Of a DNA stretch of 64,000 nt, positions 54,218 to 61,595 are shown piece by piece; the first letter of the stretch is position 1; every line of letters begins with the position of its first letter. The DNA lies in NCBI RefSeq assembly GCF_013001025.1, contig NZ_CP053021.1, forward strand, positions 2,818,001-2,882,000, read 5' to 3'. The DNA is from Sphingobium yanoikuyae. GTDB lineage: Bacteria > Pseudomonadota > Alphaproteobacteria > Sphingomonadales > Sphingomonadaceae. The translations under genes were made by a program, and so were the position numbers. The notes under the pieces are model-generated. The model was not told the origin of the DNA. It searched no databases and saw only the letters and a list, made by a program, of their open reading frames with translations.

Positions 54218-55372
54218 TCAACCGTCCTCGCCATCAGTTTCTTCACTTGTTGCATTTTCTTTGCGACGGCTGACCGTCAGCGTCCCCTGTTCGAACAGGA
54301 AACCGGCAATGTCGGGCGTGCCGGCGGCGGCCACGACGGTCTGCACGATGATGAGCAACGGAACGCCGAGCAGCGCACCGGGCGTGCCCCAGACCCAGCC
54401 CCAGAAGGTCAGCGAGACGAGAATCAGCAGCGGGTTCATCGTCAGGCGACGGCCAAGGATGGTGGGGGTGATGACATTGGCCTCCACCAGATGGAAGCCG
54501 ATCTGGAGGAAAGCGGGCAGCAGCGCCGTCCAGACATCATCGAACACCATGAGGCCGCCCAGCGCCAGCAGCACGGCGGCCAGCATCGGCCCGAAATAGG
54601 GAATGAAGTTGAGCAGTGCGACGATGCCGCCCCACATCCAGGGCGATGGCATGCCGATCAGCCAGAGCGCCAGCGCCACGGCGAGGCCGAGGCACAGGTT
54701 GATGGTGGCGATCGTCATCACATAGGCGGAGGTTGCGTCGACCACATTCTGGATCACCCGCGCGACCGCCATGGCGCCGTCGAAACTGCCCCGGCTGTTG
54801 ATCGTGCGGCGGCGCAGCCGGGTCCAGCCGGCAAGGAAGAAATAGATGATGAGCAGCGCGAACACCATCTGGATGATCGCCGACGGGGCGGAGGCGGCCG
54901 CGAACTGCAGCAGCGATCCGGGCGTTTCCACCGCCGCCCTGTGCGCGACCGATGCCGGCCCCGCGACCAGCATCTGGACGGTTTCGTCAACGAATCGCTG
55001 GGCCTGGGAATAGAAATCGATGAGCGGCGCCAGCGTCGCCTGAATCTTGGGCAGGCGTTCGGGCAGGATGCGGAACCAGTCGGTCGCCGGCACCACGATC
55101 AGCACCAGCGCGGTATTGGCGACACTGAGGAAGGCAATGACCGCCAGCAGCGCCGACAGGCCCGAGGGCAGCCCGCGCCGCTCCAGCCATTCAAGCAGCG
55201 GCACCAGCGCGATCGCGATCACCAGAGCAGCCGTCAGCGGCAGGAAAAATTCGGCGCCCGCGCGCAGGGCGAAGGGCAAGGCCAGCAACAGACCGACGCC
55301 CGAGGACAAGGCGATCGACGCCAGCAAACGGTCGCGCCGCCGATTGACTTCCAGTTCCTCGTTGGTGGTCAC
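54218..55372 (-). CDS. AI-2E family transporter
   Basis: The 384-residue membrane protein belongs to the AI-2E/YdiK/PerM family. It has paired N-terminal helices, a long soluble loop (ATDWFRILPERLPKIQATL), and C-terminal helices with the family region LNFIPYFGPMLAAVLLAL and ITPTILGRRLTMNPLLILVS. Members have been linked to autoinducer export or to sodium/proton exchange; the substrate here cannot be told. It ends 41 bp from the tRNA-Asp pair. Confidence 0.9.
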   Translation of the reverse strand: MTTNEELEVNRRRDRLLASIALSSGVGLLLALPFALRAGAEFFLPLTAALVIAIALVPLLEWLERRGLPSGLSALLAVIAFLSVANTALVLIVVPATDWFRILPERLPKIQATLAPLIDFYSQAQRFVDETVQMLVAGPASVAHRAAVETPGSLLQFAAASAPSAIIQMVFALLIIYFFLAGWTRLRRRTINSRGSFDGAMAVARVIQNVVDATSAYVMTIATINLCLGLAVALALWLIGMPSPWMWGGIVALLNFIPYFGPMLAAVLLALGGLMVFDDVWTALLPAFLQIGFHLVEANVITPTILGRRLTMNPLLILVSLTFWGWVWGTPGALLGVPLLIIVQTVVAAAGTPDIAGFLFEQGTLTVSRRKENATSEETDGEDG

Positions 55373-55537
55373 GCCCGATCCGTCCCCTGTGCAGCAGCCC
55401 TGCCGCTCTGCACCCGGCGCTCCGGCCGGTCAAATGCCATCGGCGAATCGCATCAGGAAGACGGCAAACAGGGGCTTAACCAAATATTGGGGAGACTGGC
55501 CGTAGGAGATGCGGACATTCGATAAGGGGGATATCGC

Positions 55538-56008
55538 ATGGCAAGAGGGTTGATCGCGGGACTGGGCCTGATCGCAGGCATGACCGCATCCTGGCAGGCT
55601 GGTGCGCAGGACATGCGGCTCGACAGCCGGACCTTCGTCGAACGGGTGCAGACCGACATTAATGGCCGCCCGCGCCGCACCATCGCCAATGCCGAACGCG
55701 CCATGTCGGGCGACCAGTTGATCGTCGTGGTCGACTGGCGCCATGAAGGCAGCCGGACGGCCCATGGGCTGACCGTGGTTCGCCAGGTGCCGCGCGGCAC
55801 CCTGCTCGACCCGACCGATCCCGCCATGCAGGCATCGGTCGATGGCGGCGCCCATTGGGGTCGACTGGATCAATTATGGCTGCCGACGCCGCTGGGCGGT
55901 GTCCGCCACGCTACGCCCGAGGATATTACCCATATACGCTGGCGCCTGCCCGACAGCGTGGCACCGGGACAATCGGGACGGCTGACCTATCGGGCGCAGG
56001 TGCGCTGA
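55538..56008 (+). CDS. Exported hypothetical protein
   Basis: The 156-residue protein has a signal peptide (MARGLIAGLGLIAGMTASWQ, cleavage near AGA-QD). The rest is predicted beta-rich, with VVVDWRHEGSRTAHGLTVV and a C-terminal SGRLTYRAQVR, resembling the single beta-sandwich domains (DUF11-like) seen in surface proteins. I cannot name a function. AAGGGGGA lies upstream of the ATG. A strong hairpin follows. Confidence 0.7.
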   Translation: MARGLIAGLGLIAGMTASWQAGAQDMRLDSRTFVERVQTDINGRPRRTIANAERAMSGDQLIVVVDWRHEGSRTAHGLTVVRQVPRGTLLDPTDPAMQASVDGGAHWGRLDQLWLPTPLGGVRHATPEDITHIRWRLPDSVAPGQSGRLTYRAQVR

Positions 56009-56015
56009 CGCAGGC

Positions 56016-56047
56016 GGGACCGGGGCGACGTTGGCCGCCCCGGTCCC
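56016..56047. terminator. 12-bp hairpin between convergent genes
   Basis: GGGACCGGGGCG and CGCCCCGGTCCC form a perfect 12-bp stem with an 8-nt loop between the ends of the exported protein gene (56008) and the E2 gene (56057). There is no T run on either side, so it may act as a barrier or RNA stabiliser more than a classical terminator. Confidence 0.55.
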
Positions 56048-56056
56048 GTGCATTCA

Positions 56057-57352
56057 TCAGCCCTCGAACAGCAGGACCGGCGTTTCCAGCAGCTTGCGCA
56101 CGGCCTGGACGAAGCTGGCGGCGTCCCATCCGTCGACGACGCGATGGTCGCAGCTGATCGACAGGTTCATCAGCTTTGCCGCGACGATCTCCTCCCCCCG
56201 GAACATGGGGCGCTCGATCACGCGGTTGGGGCCGATGATCGCCACTTCGGGCCGGTTGATGACCGGGGTGGTGGCGATGCCGCCGAGCGGGCCGAGCGAG
56301 GTCAGGGTCAGGGTGGAACCCGACAGTTCGGCCGACGTCGCCTTGCCGCTGCGCGCCGCGTCGGCAAGGCGGCGGATCTCGGTCGCCAGCTGCCAGACAT
56401 TCCTGTCCTGCGCGTCGCGGATCACCGGCACCATCAGACCTGCGTCGGTCTGCGTCGCCATGCCGAGATGGACGGCACCATGGCGCGTCACCACGCCCGC
56501 CTCGTCATCATAACGGGCGTTGAGCATCGGGAAGTCAGGCAACGTCCTGCAGATCGCCACGATCAGCAGCGGCAGCATGGTGAGCTTGGGCCGATCGCCG
56601 CGATGGGCGTTGAGCTGTGCCCGCGCCTCCTCCAGCGCGGTGACGTCGATTTCCTCGACATAGGTGAAGTGCGGGATGTTGCGCTTGGACGCGGCCATAT
56701 TCTCGGCAATGCGGCGACGCATGCCGATCACCTTCACCTGCTCGTCGGCGCGCGGTGCCACGCGGCCGGCCGGGCGATAGCCCTGCCCCGCACCGTAGAG
56801 CAGATAGGCGTCGAGATCGGCGTGGCGGATATGGTCGCCGTTCGGCTTCACCAGGGCGAGATCGACACCCAGTTCCCTGGCGCGTGCGCGGACGGCAGGG
56901 GACGCGAGGATGGGGGCGGCAACATCAGGCCCCCTCCCTTCCAGGGAGGGGTTAGGGGTGGGTACCGGCGAAGCCGGTGCTTCTGGCTCAACGGCAGGCA
57001 GCTCGCTTTGCTCGCCACCCACCCCCGGCCCCTCCCTGGAAGGGAGGGGAGCATCAATGGAGGCCTCGGCCGTTTCGACCGACGGCGCAGGGGCGGCAAC
57101 CGCCCCCTCGCCTTCCGTCTCGATCTCGACCAGCATCGATCCGATCGACACCTGATCGCCCGGCTCGCCGGCCAAGCGGACGACCGTGCCCGCGACCGGG
57201 CTTTCCATCTCGACCGTCGCCTTGTCGGTCATCATGTCGGCGATCGGCTGGTCTTCCTCGACCCGGTCGCCGACCTGAACGTGCCAACCGACAATCTCCG
57301 CCTGCGCAATGCCTTCGCCGATGTCCGGCAGCTTGAATGTGAAAAGAGCCAT
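56057..57352 (-). CDS. Branched-chain 2-oxoacid dehydrogenase E2, with palindromic element in its linker
   Basis: E2 carries acyl groups on lipoate and passes them to CoA. Residues 1-80 form the lipoyl domain with lysine 44 in MTDKATVEM, about 146-183 the E1/E3-binding domain (ASPAVRARARELGVDLALV), and about 205-431 the acyltransferase core with the catalytic CDHRVVDGWD (His 402). Between lipoyl and binding domains, residues about 102-141 are encoded by a 119-bp palindromic repeat (peptides PLPSREGPGVGG and TPNPSLEGRG), which keeps the frame open. ATG at 57352 is 5 bp after the E1b stop. The E1 pair fits the branched-chain (bkd) group; no E3 gene is seen. Confidence 0.92.
   Translation of the reverse strand: MALFTFKLPDIGEGIAQAEIVGWHVQVGDRVEEDQPIADMMTDKATVEMESPVAGTVVRLAGEPGDQVSIGSMLVEIETEGEGAVAAPAPSVETAEASIDAPLPSREGPGVGGEQSELPAVEPEAPASPVPTPNPSLEGRGPDVAAPILASPAVRARARELGVDLALVKPNGDHIRHADLDAYLLYGAGQGYRPAGRVAPRADEQVKVIGMRRRIAENMAASKRNIPHFTYVEEIDVTALEEARAQLNAHRGDRPKLTMLPLLIVAICRTLPDFPMLNARYDDEAGVVTRHGAVHLGMATQTDAGLMVPVIRDAQDRNVWQLATEIRRLADAARSGKATSAELSGSTLTLTSLGPLGGIATTPVINRPEVAIIGPNRVIERPMFRGEEIVAAKLMNLSISCDHRVVDGWDAASFVQAVRKLLETPVLLFEG
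56931..57049. mobile_element. 119-bp palindromic element inside the E2 coding sequence (copy C)
   Basis: Left arm 56931-56963 and right arm 57017-57049 are inverted relatives of the terminal repeats at 6164-6201 and of copy B at 18788-18906. The 53-nt centre ends CTCGCTTTGCTCGCC, shared with copy B except for two bases. CATCA occurs just outside both ends (56923 and 57052), a possible target duplication. It is translated in frame within the interdomain linker of E2. Confidence 0.8.
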
Positions 57353-57357
57353 AGCCC

Positions 57358-58419
57358 TCAGTCCTTCATGATCTTGTTGATGGCTTCGCGGATGCGCACG
57401 GGGCCGGGGAAATAGGCCCATTCCAGACTGTGCGGATAGGGCGTGTCGAAGCCGGTGACGCGCTCGATCGGCGCTTCGAGATGGTAGAAGCAGCGTTCCT
57501 GCACCAGCGCCGACAGTTCGGCGCCAAAGCCGCTGGTCCGCGTCGCTTCATGCACGATCAGGCAGCGGCCGGTCTTCCTGACCGACGCCTCGATCGTGTC
57601 GATGTCGAGCGGCACCAGGCTGCGCAGGTCGACGATTTCGGCATCGATACCCAGCTTTGCCACGGTGTTTTCAACGACATGGACCATCGTGCCATAGCAG
57701 AGGATGGTCAGCGCCTCGCCGGATCGGGCGATGCGCGCCTTGCCAAGGTCGATGCGATAATAGCCCTGCGGCACCTGGGCATCTGCGTGGCCCGCCCAGC
57801 TCTTGGCCGGCGTGTCATAATGGCCGTCGAACGGGCCGTTATAGATGCGCTTGGGTTCGAAGAAGATGACCGGGTCATTATCCTCGATCGCGGCGATCAG
57901 CAGGCCCTTTGCATCATAGGGGGTGGACGGGATCACCGTCTTGACCCCGGACACATGGGTGAAGATGCCTTCCGGGCTCTGGCTGTGGGTCTGGCCGCCG
58001 AAGATGCCGCCGCCAAAGGGCGAGCGCACCGTCATCGGCGAGATGAACTCGCCGGCCGAGCGATAGCGCAGCCGCGCCGCCTCGCTCACCAGCTGGTCGA
58101 GCGCGGGATAGATATAGTCGGCGAACTGGATTTCGGGCACCGGCCGCAGGCCATAGGCGCCCATGCCGACCGCAACGCCGATGATGCCGCATTCGGTGAT
58201 CGGCGTGTCGAACACCCGGTTCTTGCCATATTTCTGCTGCAAGCCCGCGGTGGCGCGGAACACGCCGCCGAAATAGCCGACATCCTCGCCCATCACCACG
58301 ACATCGGGGTCGCGGCCCATCATCACGTCCAGCGCGCTGTTGATCGCCTGGATCATGTTCATCTGGACGGGCTCGTCCTGGCCGCCGACGGCGACCGTTT
58401 CCATGCGCATGTCGTTCAC
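57358..58419 (-). CDS. Branched-chain 2-oxoacid dehydrogenase E1 beta subunit
   Basis: E1 beta pairs with E1 alpha to decarboxylate 2-oxo acids on thiamine diphosphate. The 353-residue product has MNMIQAINSALDVMMGRDP, VVVMGEDVGYFGGVFRATAG, DTPITECGIIGVAVGMGAYG and the C-terminal FGAELSALVQERCFYHLEAP. GTG at 58419 overlaps the E1 alpha stop (GTGA); ATG at 58410 or 58437 is possible. It continues directly to the E2 gene. Confidence 0.92.
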   Translation of the reverse strand: MNDMRMETVAVGGQDEPVQMNMIQAINSALDVMMGRDPDVVVMGEDVGYFGGVFRATAGLQQKYGKNRVFDTPITECGIIGVAVGMGAYGLRPVPEIQFADYIYPALDQLVSEAARLRYRSAGEFISPMTVRSPFGGGIFGGQTHSQSPEGIFTHVSGVKTVIPSTPYDAKGLLIAAIEDNDPVIFFEPKRIYNGPFDGHYDTPAKSWAGHADAQVPQGYYRIDLGKARIARSGEALTILCYGTMVHVVENTVAKLGIDAEIVDLRSLVPLDIDTIEASVRKTGRCLIVHEATRTSGFGAELSALVQERCFYHLEAPIERVTGFDTPYPHSLEWAYFPGPVRIREAINKIMKD

Positions 58420-59711
58420 AGCCCTGCCGCCTTCCATTCGTCGAGCATCTGCTGCTGCTGTTCCTTCAGGTGCCAGGGCATGTCCTCGAACACGTCCTGG
58501 AACATGCTTTCCATCGGATGGTGGAGGCCATGGCCCAATATGCCGTTCTTTTCGGCCTCGCGCGCGGCGTCGCGGACCATCTCGGCCAGTTCCTGGTCCA
58601 TCGCGGCGTGGCGTTCCTCGTCCCAGATGCCCAGCGTGATGCAATGCTGTTTCAGCCGCGCGATCGGATCGCCGAGCGGCCATTTGCTGCTTTCCTCGGC
58701 CGAGCGATAGGCGGTCGGATCGTCGGACGTGCTGTGTCCTTCGACGCGATAGGTGAAATGCTCGATCAGGGTCGGGCCGCCATTGGCGCGGGCGCGATCC
58801 GCGGCCCAGCGGGTGGCGGCATAGACGGCCAGCACGTCATTGCCATCGACGCGCAGCCCGGCAATGCCATAGCCGATCGCGCGCGCAGCGAAGGTGGTCG
58901 CCTCTGCCCCGGCAAAGCCGGAGAAGCTGCTGATCGCCCACTGGTTGTTCACCACATTCATGATGACCGGGGCGCGATAGACGCTGGCGAAGGTGCAGGC
59001 CGAATGGAAGTCGCCCTCCGCGGTCGAGCCCTCGCCGCACCAGGTCGCGGCGATGCGGGTGTCGCCCTTGGCCGCGCTCGCCATCGCCCAGCCCACCGCC
59101 TGGGGATATTGGGTGGTGAGGTTGCCGGAGATGGAGAAGAAGCCGGCCTCGCGCGCCGAATACATGATCGGCAGCTGGCGCCCCTTCATCCGGTCGCCCT
59201 TGTTCGAGTAGATCTGGTTCATCATGTCGACGATGGACCAGTCGCGCGCGATCAATATGCCCTGCTGGCGATAGGAGGGAAAGCACATGTCGTCGCGCGA
59301 CAGGGCAAGCGCGGCGCCGATCGACACCGCCTCCTCGCCGGTCGACTTCATGTAGAAGCTGGTCTTGCCCTGGCGCTGGGCACGGAACATGCGGCCGTCA
59401 AAGGCGCGGGTCAGCGCCATGTAGCGCAGCATCCGCAGCAGCGTTTCGGCCGGCAACTTGGGGTCCCAGGCGCCGACCGCATGGCCATCCTCGTCCAGGA
59501 CGCGGACCAGCCCATAGGCGAAGTCGCGCATTTGCGAAGGATGGGTCGCCTCGTCCGGGCGCGGCGCCGCGTCGGCCGCGGGAATGTCGAAATGGGTGAA
59601 GTCCGCGCTTTCACCGGGCCGCGCGGGCGGCTCGGGCACATGCAGCTGCAGCGGCGGCAGGTTGCGCCCCTGCCCGTCCGTCACAGCGCCGGATTCGATC
59701 GAATCGGTCAT
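58416..59711 (-). CDS. Branched-chain 2-oxoacid dehydrogenase E1 alpha subunit
   Basis: E1 alpha binds thiamine diphosphate and magnesium. The 431-residue protein has SFYMKSTGEEAVSIGAALAL, the cofactor motif WCGEGSTAEGDFHSACTFAS ending at VNNQWAIS, and the loop YRVEGHSTSDDPTAYRS. The size and sequence fit the branched-chain type rather than pyruvate dehydrogenase. ATG at 59711 has AGGAGG just upstream. It leads the E1a-E1b-E2 operon, whose promoter region contains a perfect palindrome. Confidence 0.93.
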   Translation of the reverse strand: MTDSIESGAVTDGQGRNLPPLQLHVPEPPARPGESADFTHFDIPAADAAPRPDEATHPSQMRDFAYGLVRVLDEDGHAVGAWDPKLPAETLLRMLRYMALTRAFDGRMFRAQRQGKTSFYMKSTGEEAVSIGAALALSRDDMCFPSYRQQGILIARDWSIVDMMNQIYSNKGDRMKGRQLPIMYSAREAGFFSISGNLTTQYPQAVGWAMASAAKGDTRIAATWCGEGSTAEGDFHSACTFASVYRAPVIMNVVNNQWAISSFSGFAGAEATTFAARAIGYGIAGLRVDGNDVLAVYAATRWAADRARANGGPTLIEHFTYRVEGHSTSDDPTAYRSAEESSKWPLGDPIARLKQHCITLGIWDEERHAAMDQELAEMVRDAAREAEKNGILGHGLHHPMESMFQDVFEDMPWHLKEQQQQMLDEWKAAGL

Positions 59712-59731
59712 CCTGCCTCCTATTGTGCGTT

Positions 59732-59761
59732 GCAATAATATTGCTTGTGGCAATTATTATA
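59732..59761 (-). promoter_or_regulatory. Promoter and palindromic operator of the branched-chain dehydrogenase operon
   Basis: On the minus strand a consensus-like -10 TATAAT lies at 59761-59756, with TTGCCT about 15 bp further upstream as a possible -35. Just downstream of the -10, GCAATAATATTGC (59732-59744) is a perfect 13-bp palindrome, and a half-similar GGCAATTAT lies next to it. This position, over the expected transcription start, suits a repressor or an Lrp/BkdR-type regulator. The regulator is not in the window. Confidence 0.55.
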
Positions 59762-59828
59762 TTTCAACGCCGCGCAAGGCAAGCCTTACTGACCCAATTC
59801 CTTTTCGCCTGTCGCCTTCGCTGTCACC

Positions 59829-60764
59829 TCAGACGGCGACGGGCGCGGAAATATGGGCCTGCGGCGCATAATCCTGCACCTCGAAATCCTCGATCTTATA
59901 GTCGAAAATGCTCGAAGGCCGACGATTGATCCGCAGCTTTGGCGCGCCAGCCGGGGTGCGGCTGATCTGCTCCTCCACCAGATCGGCATGGTTGAGGTAG
60001 AGATGGACGTCGCCGCCCTGCCAGACCACCTCGCCCGGTTCCAGATCGCATTGCTGGGCCAGCATCCGGGTGATCATCGACAGGCCGAAGATGTTGAAGG
60101 CAAAGCCCAATCCCAGGTCGCAGCTGCGCTGGAAGAGCAGGCCGTTGAGGCGGCCGTCCGACACCTGGAACTGATAGGTCATGTGGCAGGGCGGCAAGGC
60201 CATCTGTGCCACCTCCGCGACATTCCAGCCGGTGAAGAGCAGGCGGCGCGAACCGGGGTTGGTGCGAATCGCATCGACCAGCGCGGCAATCTGGTTGTGG
60301 CCCTGCGCCGCCCGGCGGAACAGGCCGTCGCCGGCCGGCTCGTAGCGCGGCCAGTTCACCCATTGGGCGCCATAGACCGGGCCGAGATCGCCCCATTGCC
60401 GGGCAAAGGCCTCATCCTCGATGATTCGCGCCTCGAATGCGTCGCGGTCGATATCCTCGCCGGTCGCCTTGCGGTAGCTGTCGAGCGGCCAGTCGGTCCA
60501 GATATGGACATTCTGCTTCACCAGTTCGCGGATATTGGTGTCGCCAGTCAGGAACCACAGCATCTCGCGCGCGGCGACCTTCCAATAGACCCGCTTGGTG
60601 GTGAGCAGCGGCACCGCATCGTCCGCCAGCGAGAATCGCAGGGTCGCGCCCAGGATCGATCGAGTGCCAACGCCGGTGCGGTCGATCCGCTCGTCGCCAT
60701 GGCGCCAGATATGGCGCATCAGGTCGAGATATTGCTCTTCATAATGGGGCGGCTGCGGCGACAT
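59829..60764 (-). CDS. thyA: Thymidylate synthase
   Basis: ThyA methylates dUMP to dTMP with 5,10-methylene-THF. The 311-residue protein has RTGVGTRSILGATLRF, the catalytic cysteine in MALPPCHMTYQFQV, QRSCDLGLGFAFNI and the C-terminal ISAPVAV. It contains the longer insertion before GDLGPVYGAQWVNW (with YRKATGEDIDRDAFEARI), as in the Lactobacillus-type enzymes, and so exceeds E. coli ThyA by about 47 residues. ATG at 60764 gives MSPQPPHYEEQYLDLM; frames opening further upstream add non-homologous residues. Confidence 0.95.
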   Translation of the reverse strand: MSPQPPHYEEQYLDLMRHIWRHGDERIDRTGVGTRSILGATLRFSLADDAVPLLTTKRVYWKVAAREMLWFLTGDTNIRELVKQNVHIWTDWPLDSYRKATGEDIDRDAFEARIIEDEAFARQWGDLGPVYGAQWVNWPRYEPAGDGLFRRAAQGHNQIAALVDAIRTNPGSRRLLFTGWNVAEVAQMALPPCHMTYQFQVSDGRLNGLLFQRSCDLGLGFAFNIFGLSMITRMLAQQCDLEPGEVVWQGGDVHLYLNHADLVEEQISRTPAGAPKLRINRRPSSIFDYKIEDFEVQDYAPQAHISAPVAV

Positions 60765-60966
60765 GGCGTGCAAGGTCGATGATCCTGGGATGGGAGTGAA
60801 TCTGAACGTCCCGTCCATGTAGCATCCCCCCTGCCCCGCTGTCCCGACCAAAGGTCGCGCCGTAACGGATGCGACTGCCCGCCGGGCCAGCCCCATTCCG
60901 CCACTACGGATCATTCCGCGTCTCCGCTCCACGCCCATTGCTGACAGGCTGTGCCCAGGGGGTGCG

Positions 60967-61242
60967 ATGCTGACTTTGGTGATTCTCGACGAGGACGGCC
61001 AGCCGCGCGACCGGCTGCACCCAGATGGCAACTGGCCCTGCCTGGTCGCCCATCTGCTGGCCAGCGATGCACGACGCGTCATCCTGCACCAGCAGCGTGG
61101 CGCGGCGGCACCGCAGCCGGTCGATATCGCCCTGACCCGTAGCCTGCATCGCCGGCTGCGGGCGCTCGACATCCATCTGGCCGACCATCGGATCGACACG
61201 CCGAGCGGCTGTTTCAGCTTCCGCGATGCGGGTCTTTTGTAG
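60967..61242 (+). CDS. RadC/JAB-like C-terminal fragment without the metal motif
   Basis: The 91-residue protein resembles the C-terminal half of RadC-type JAB domains: HLLASDARRVILH aligns with the strand before the metal site, DIALTRSLHRRLRALDIHLADHRID with the next helix and strand, and the end CFSFRDAGLL with the RadC end SFRERGLL. The normal HNHPSGD zinc motif is replaced by HQQRGAA, so JAMM metallopeptidase activity is not expected. It is either a degenerate remnant or a reduced non-catalytic protein. The homology is my own reading and moderate in strength. Confidence 0.6.
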   Translation: MLTLVILDEDGQPRDRLHPDGNWPCLVAHLLASDARRVILHQQRGAAAPQPVDIALTRSLHRRLRALDIHLADHRIDTPSGCFSFRDAGLL

Positions 61243-61346
61243 AATTTTCAAAAAAGCGCATCAGGTGGCTTGCCAGCCCTCAAACCCCTCTCTATAGGCG
61301 CACTCCTGCCTTACGGGGCCGCCCCAAAAGCGGCTTCGGCATCGGT

Positions 61347-61423
61347 CGGGGAATAGCTCAGCCTGGTAGAGCACTGTCTTCGGGAGGCAGGGGCCGGAGG
61401 TTCGAATCCTCTTTCCCCGACCA
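61347..61423 (+). tRNA. tRNA-Pro (CGG)
   Basis: A 77-nt cloverleaf with encoded CCA. Acceptor stem CGGGGAA / TTCCCCG with discriminator A, anticodon stem CTGTC / GGCAG, loop TTCGGGA giving anticodon CGG, and T arm with GGTTCGAATCC. It is followed by a strong terminator. I saw no duplicated 3' end nearby that would mark an integrated element. Confidence 0.97.
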
Positions 61424-61461
61424 ACTTATTCGCTCGGACTTCGGTTCGGGACGATAAGCAG

Positions 61462-61498
61462 AAAAACCCCGGACTTACATCGGAAGTCCGGGGTTTTT
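61462..61498 (+). terminator. Strong terminator after tRNA-Pro
   Basis: A 15-bp perfect inverted repeat, AAAAACCCCGGACTT and AAGTCCGGGGTTTTT, surrounds a 7-nt loop. The T run follows the GC stem on both strands, so it can act in both directions, also for transcripts coming from the histidine kinase side. Confidence 0.93.
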
Positions 61499-61595
61499 GC
61501 GTTCTGCTTCCTTGCCATGCCCGTCGGACCGCGGACCGACCGAGGGCATAACGAACCCGGTTCGGTACGCCCCCTGTCCTGACTTCAAGAGCCTA

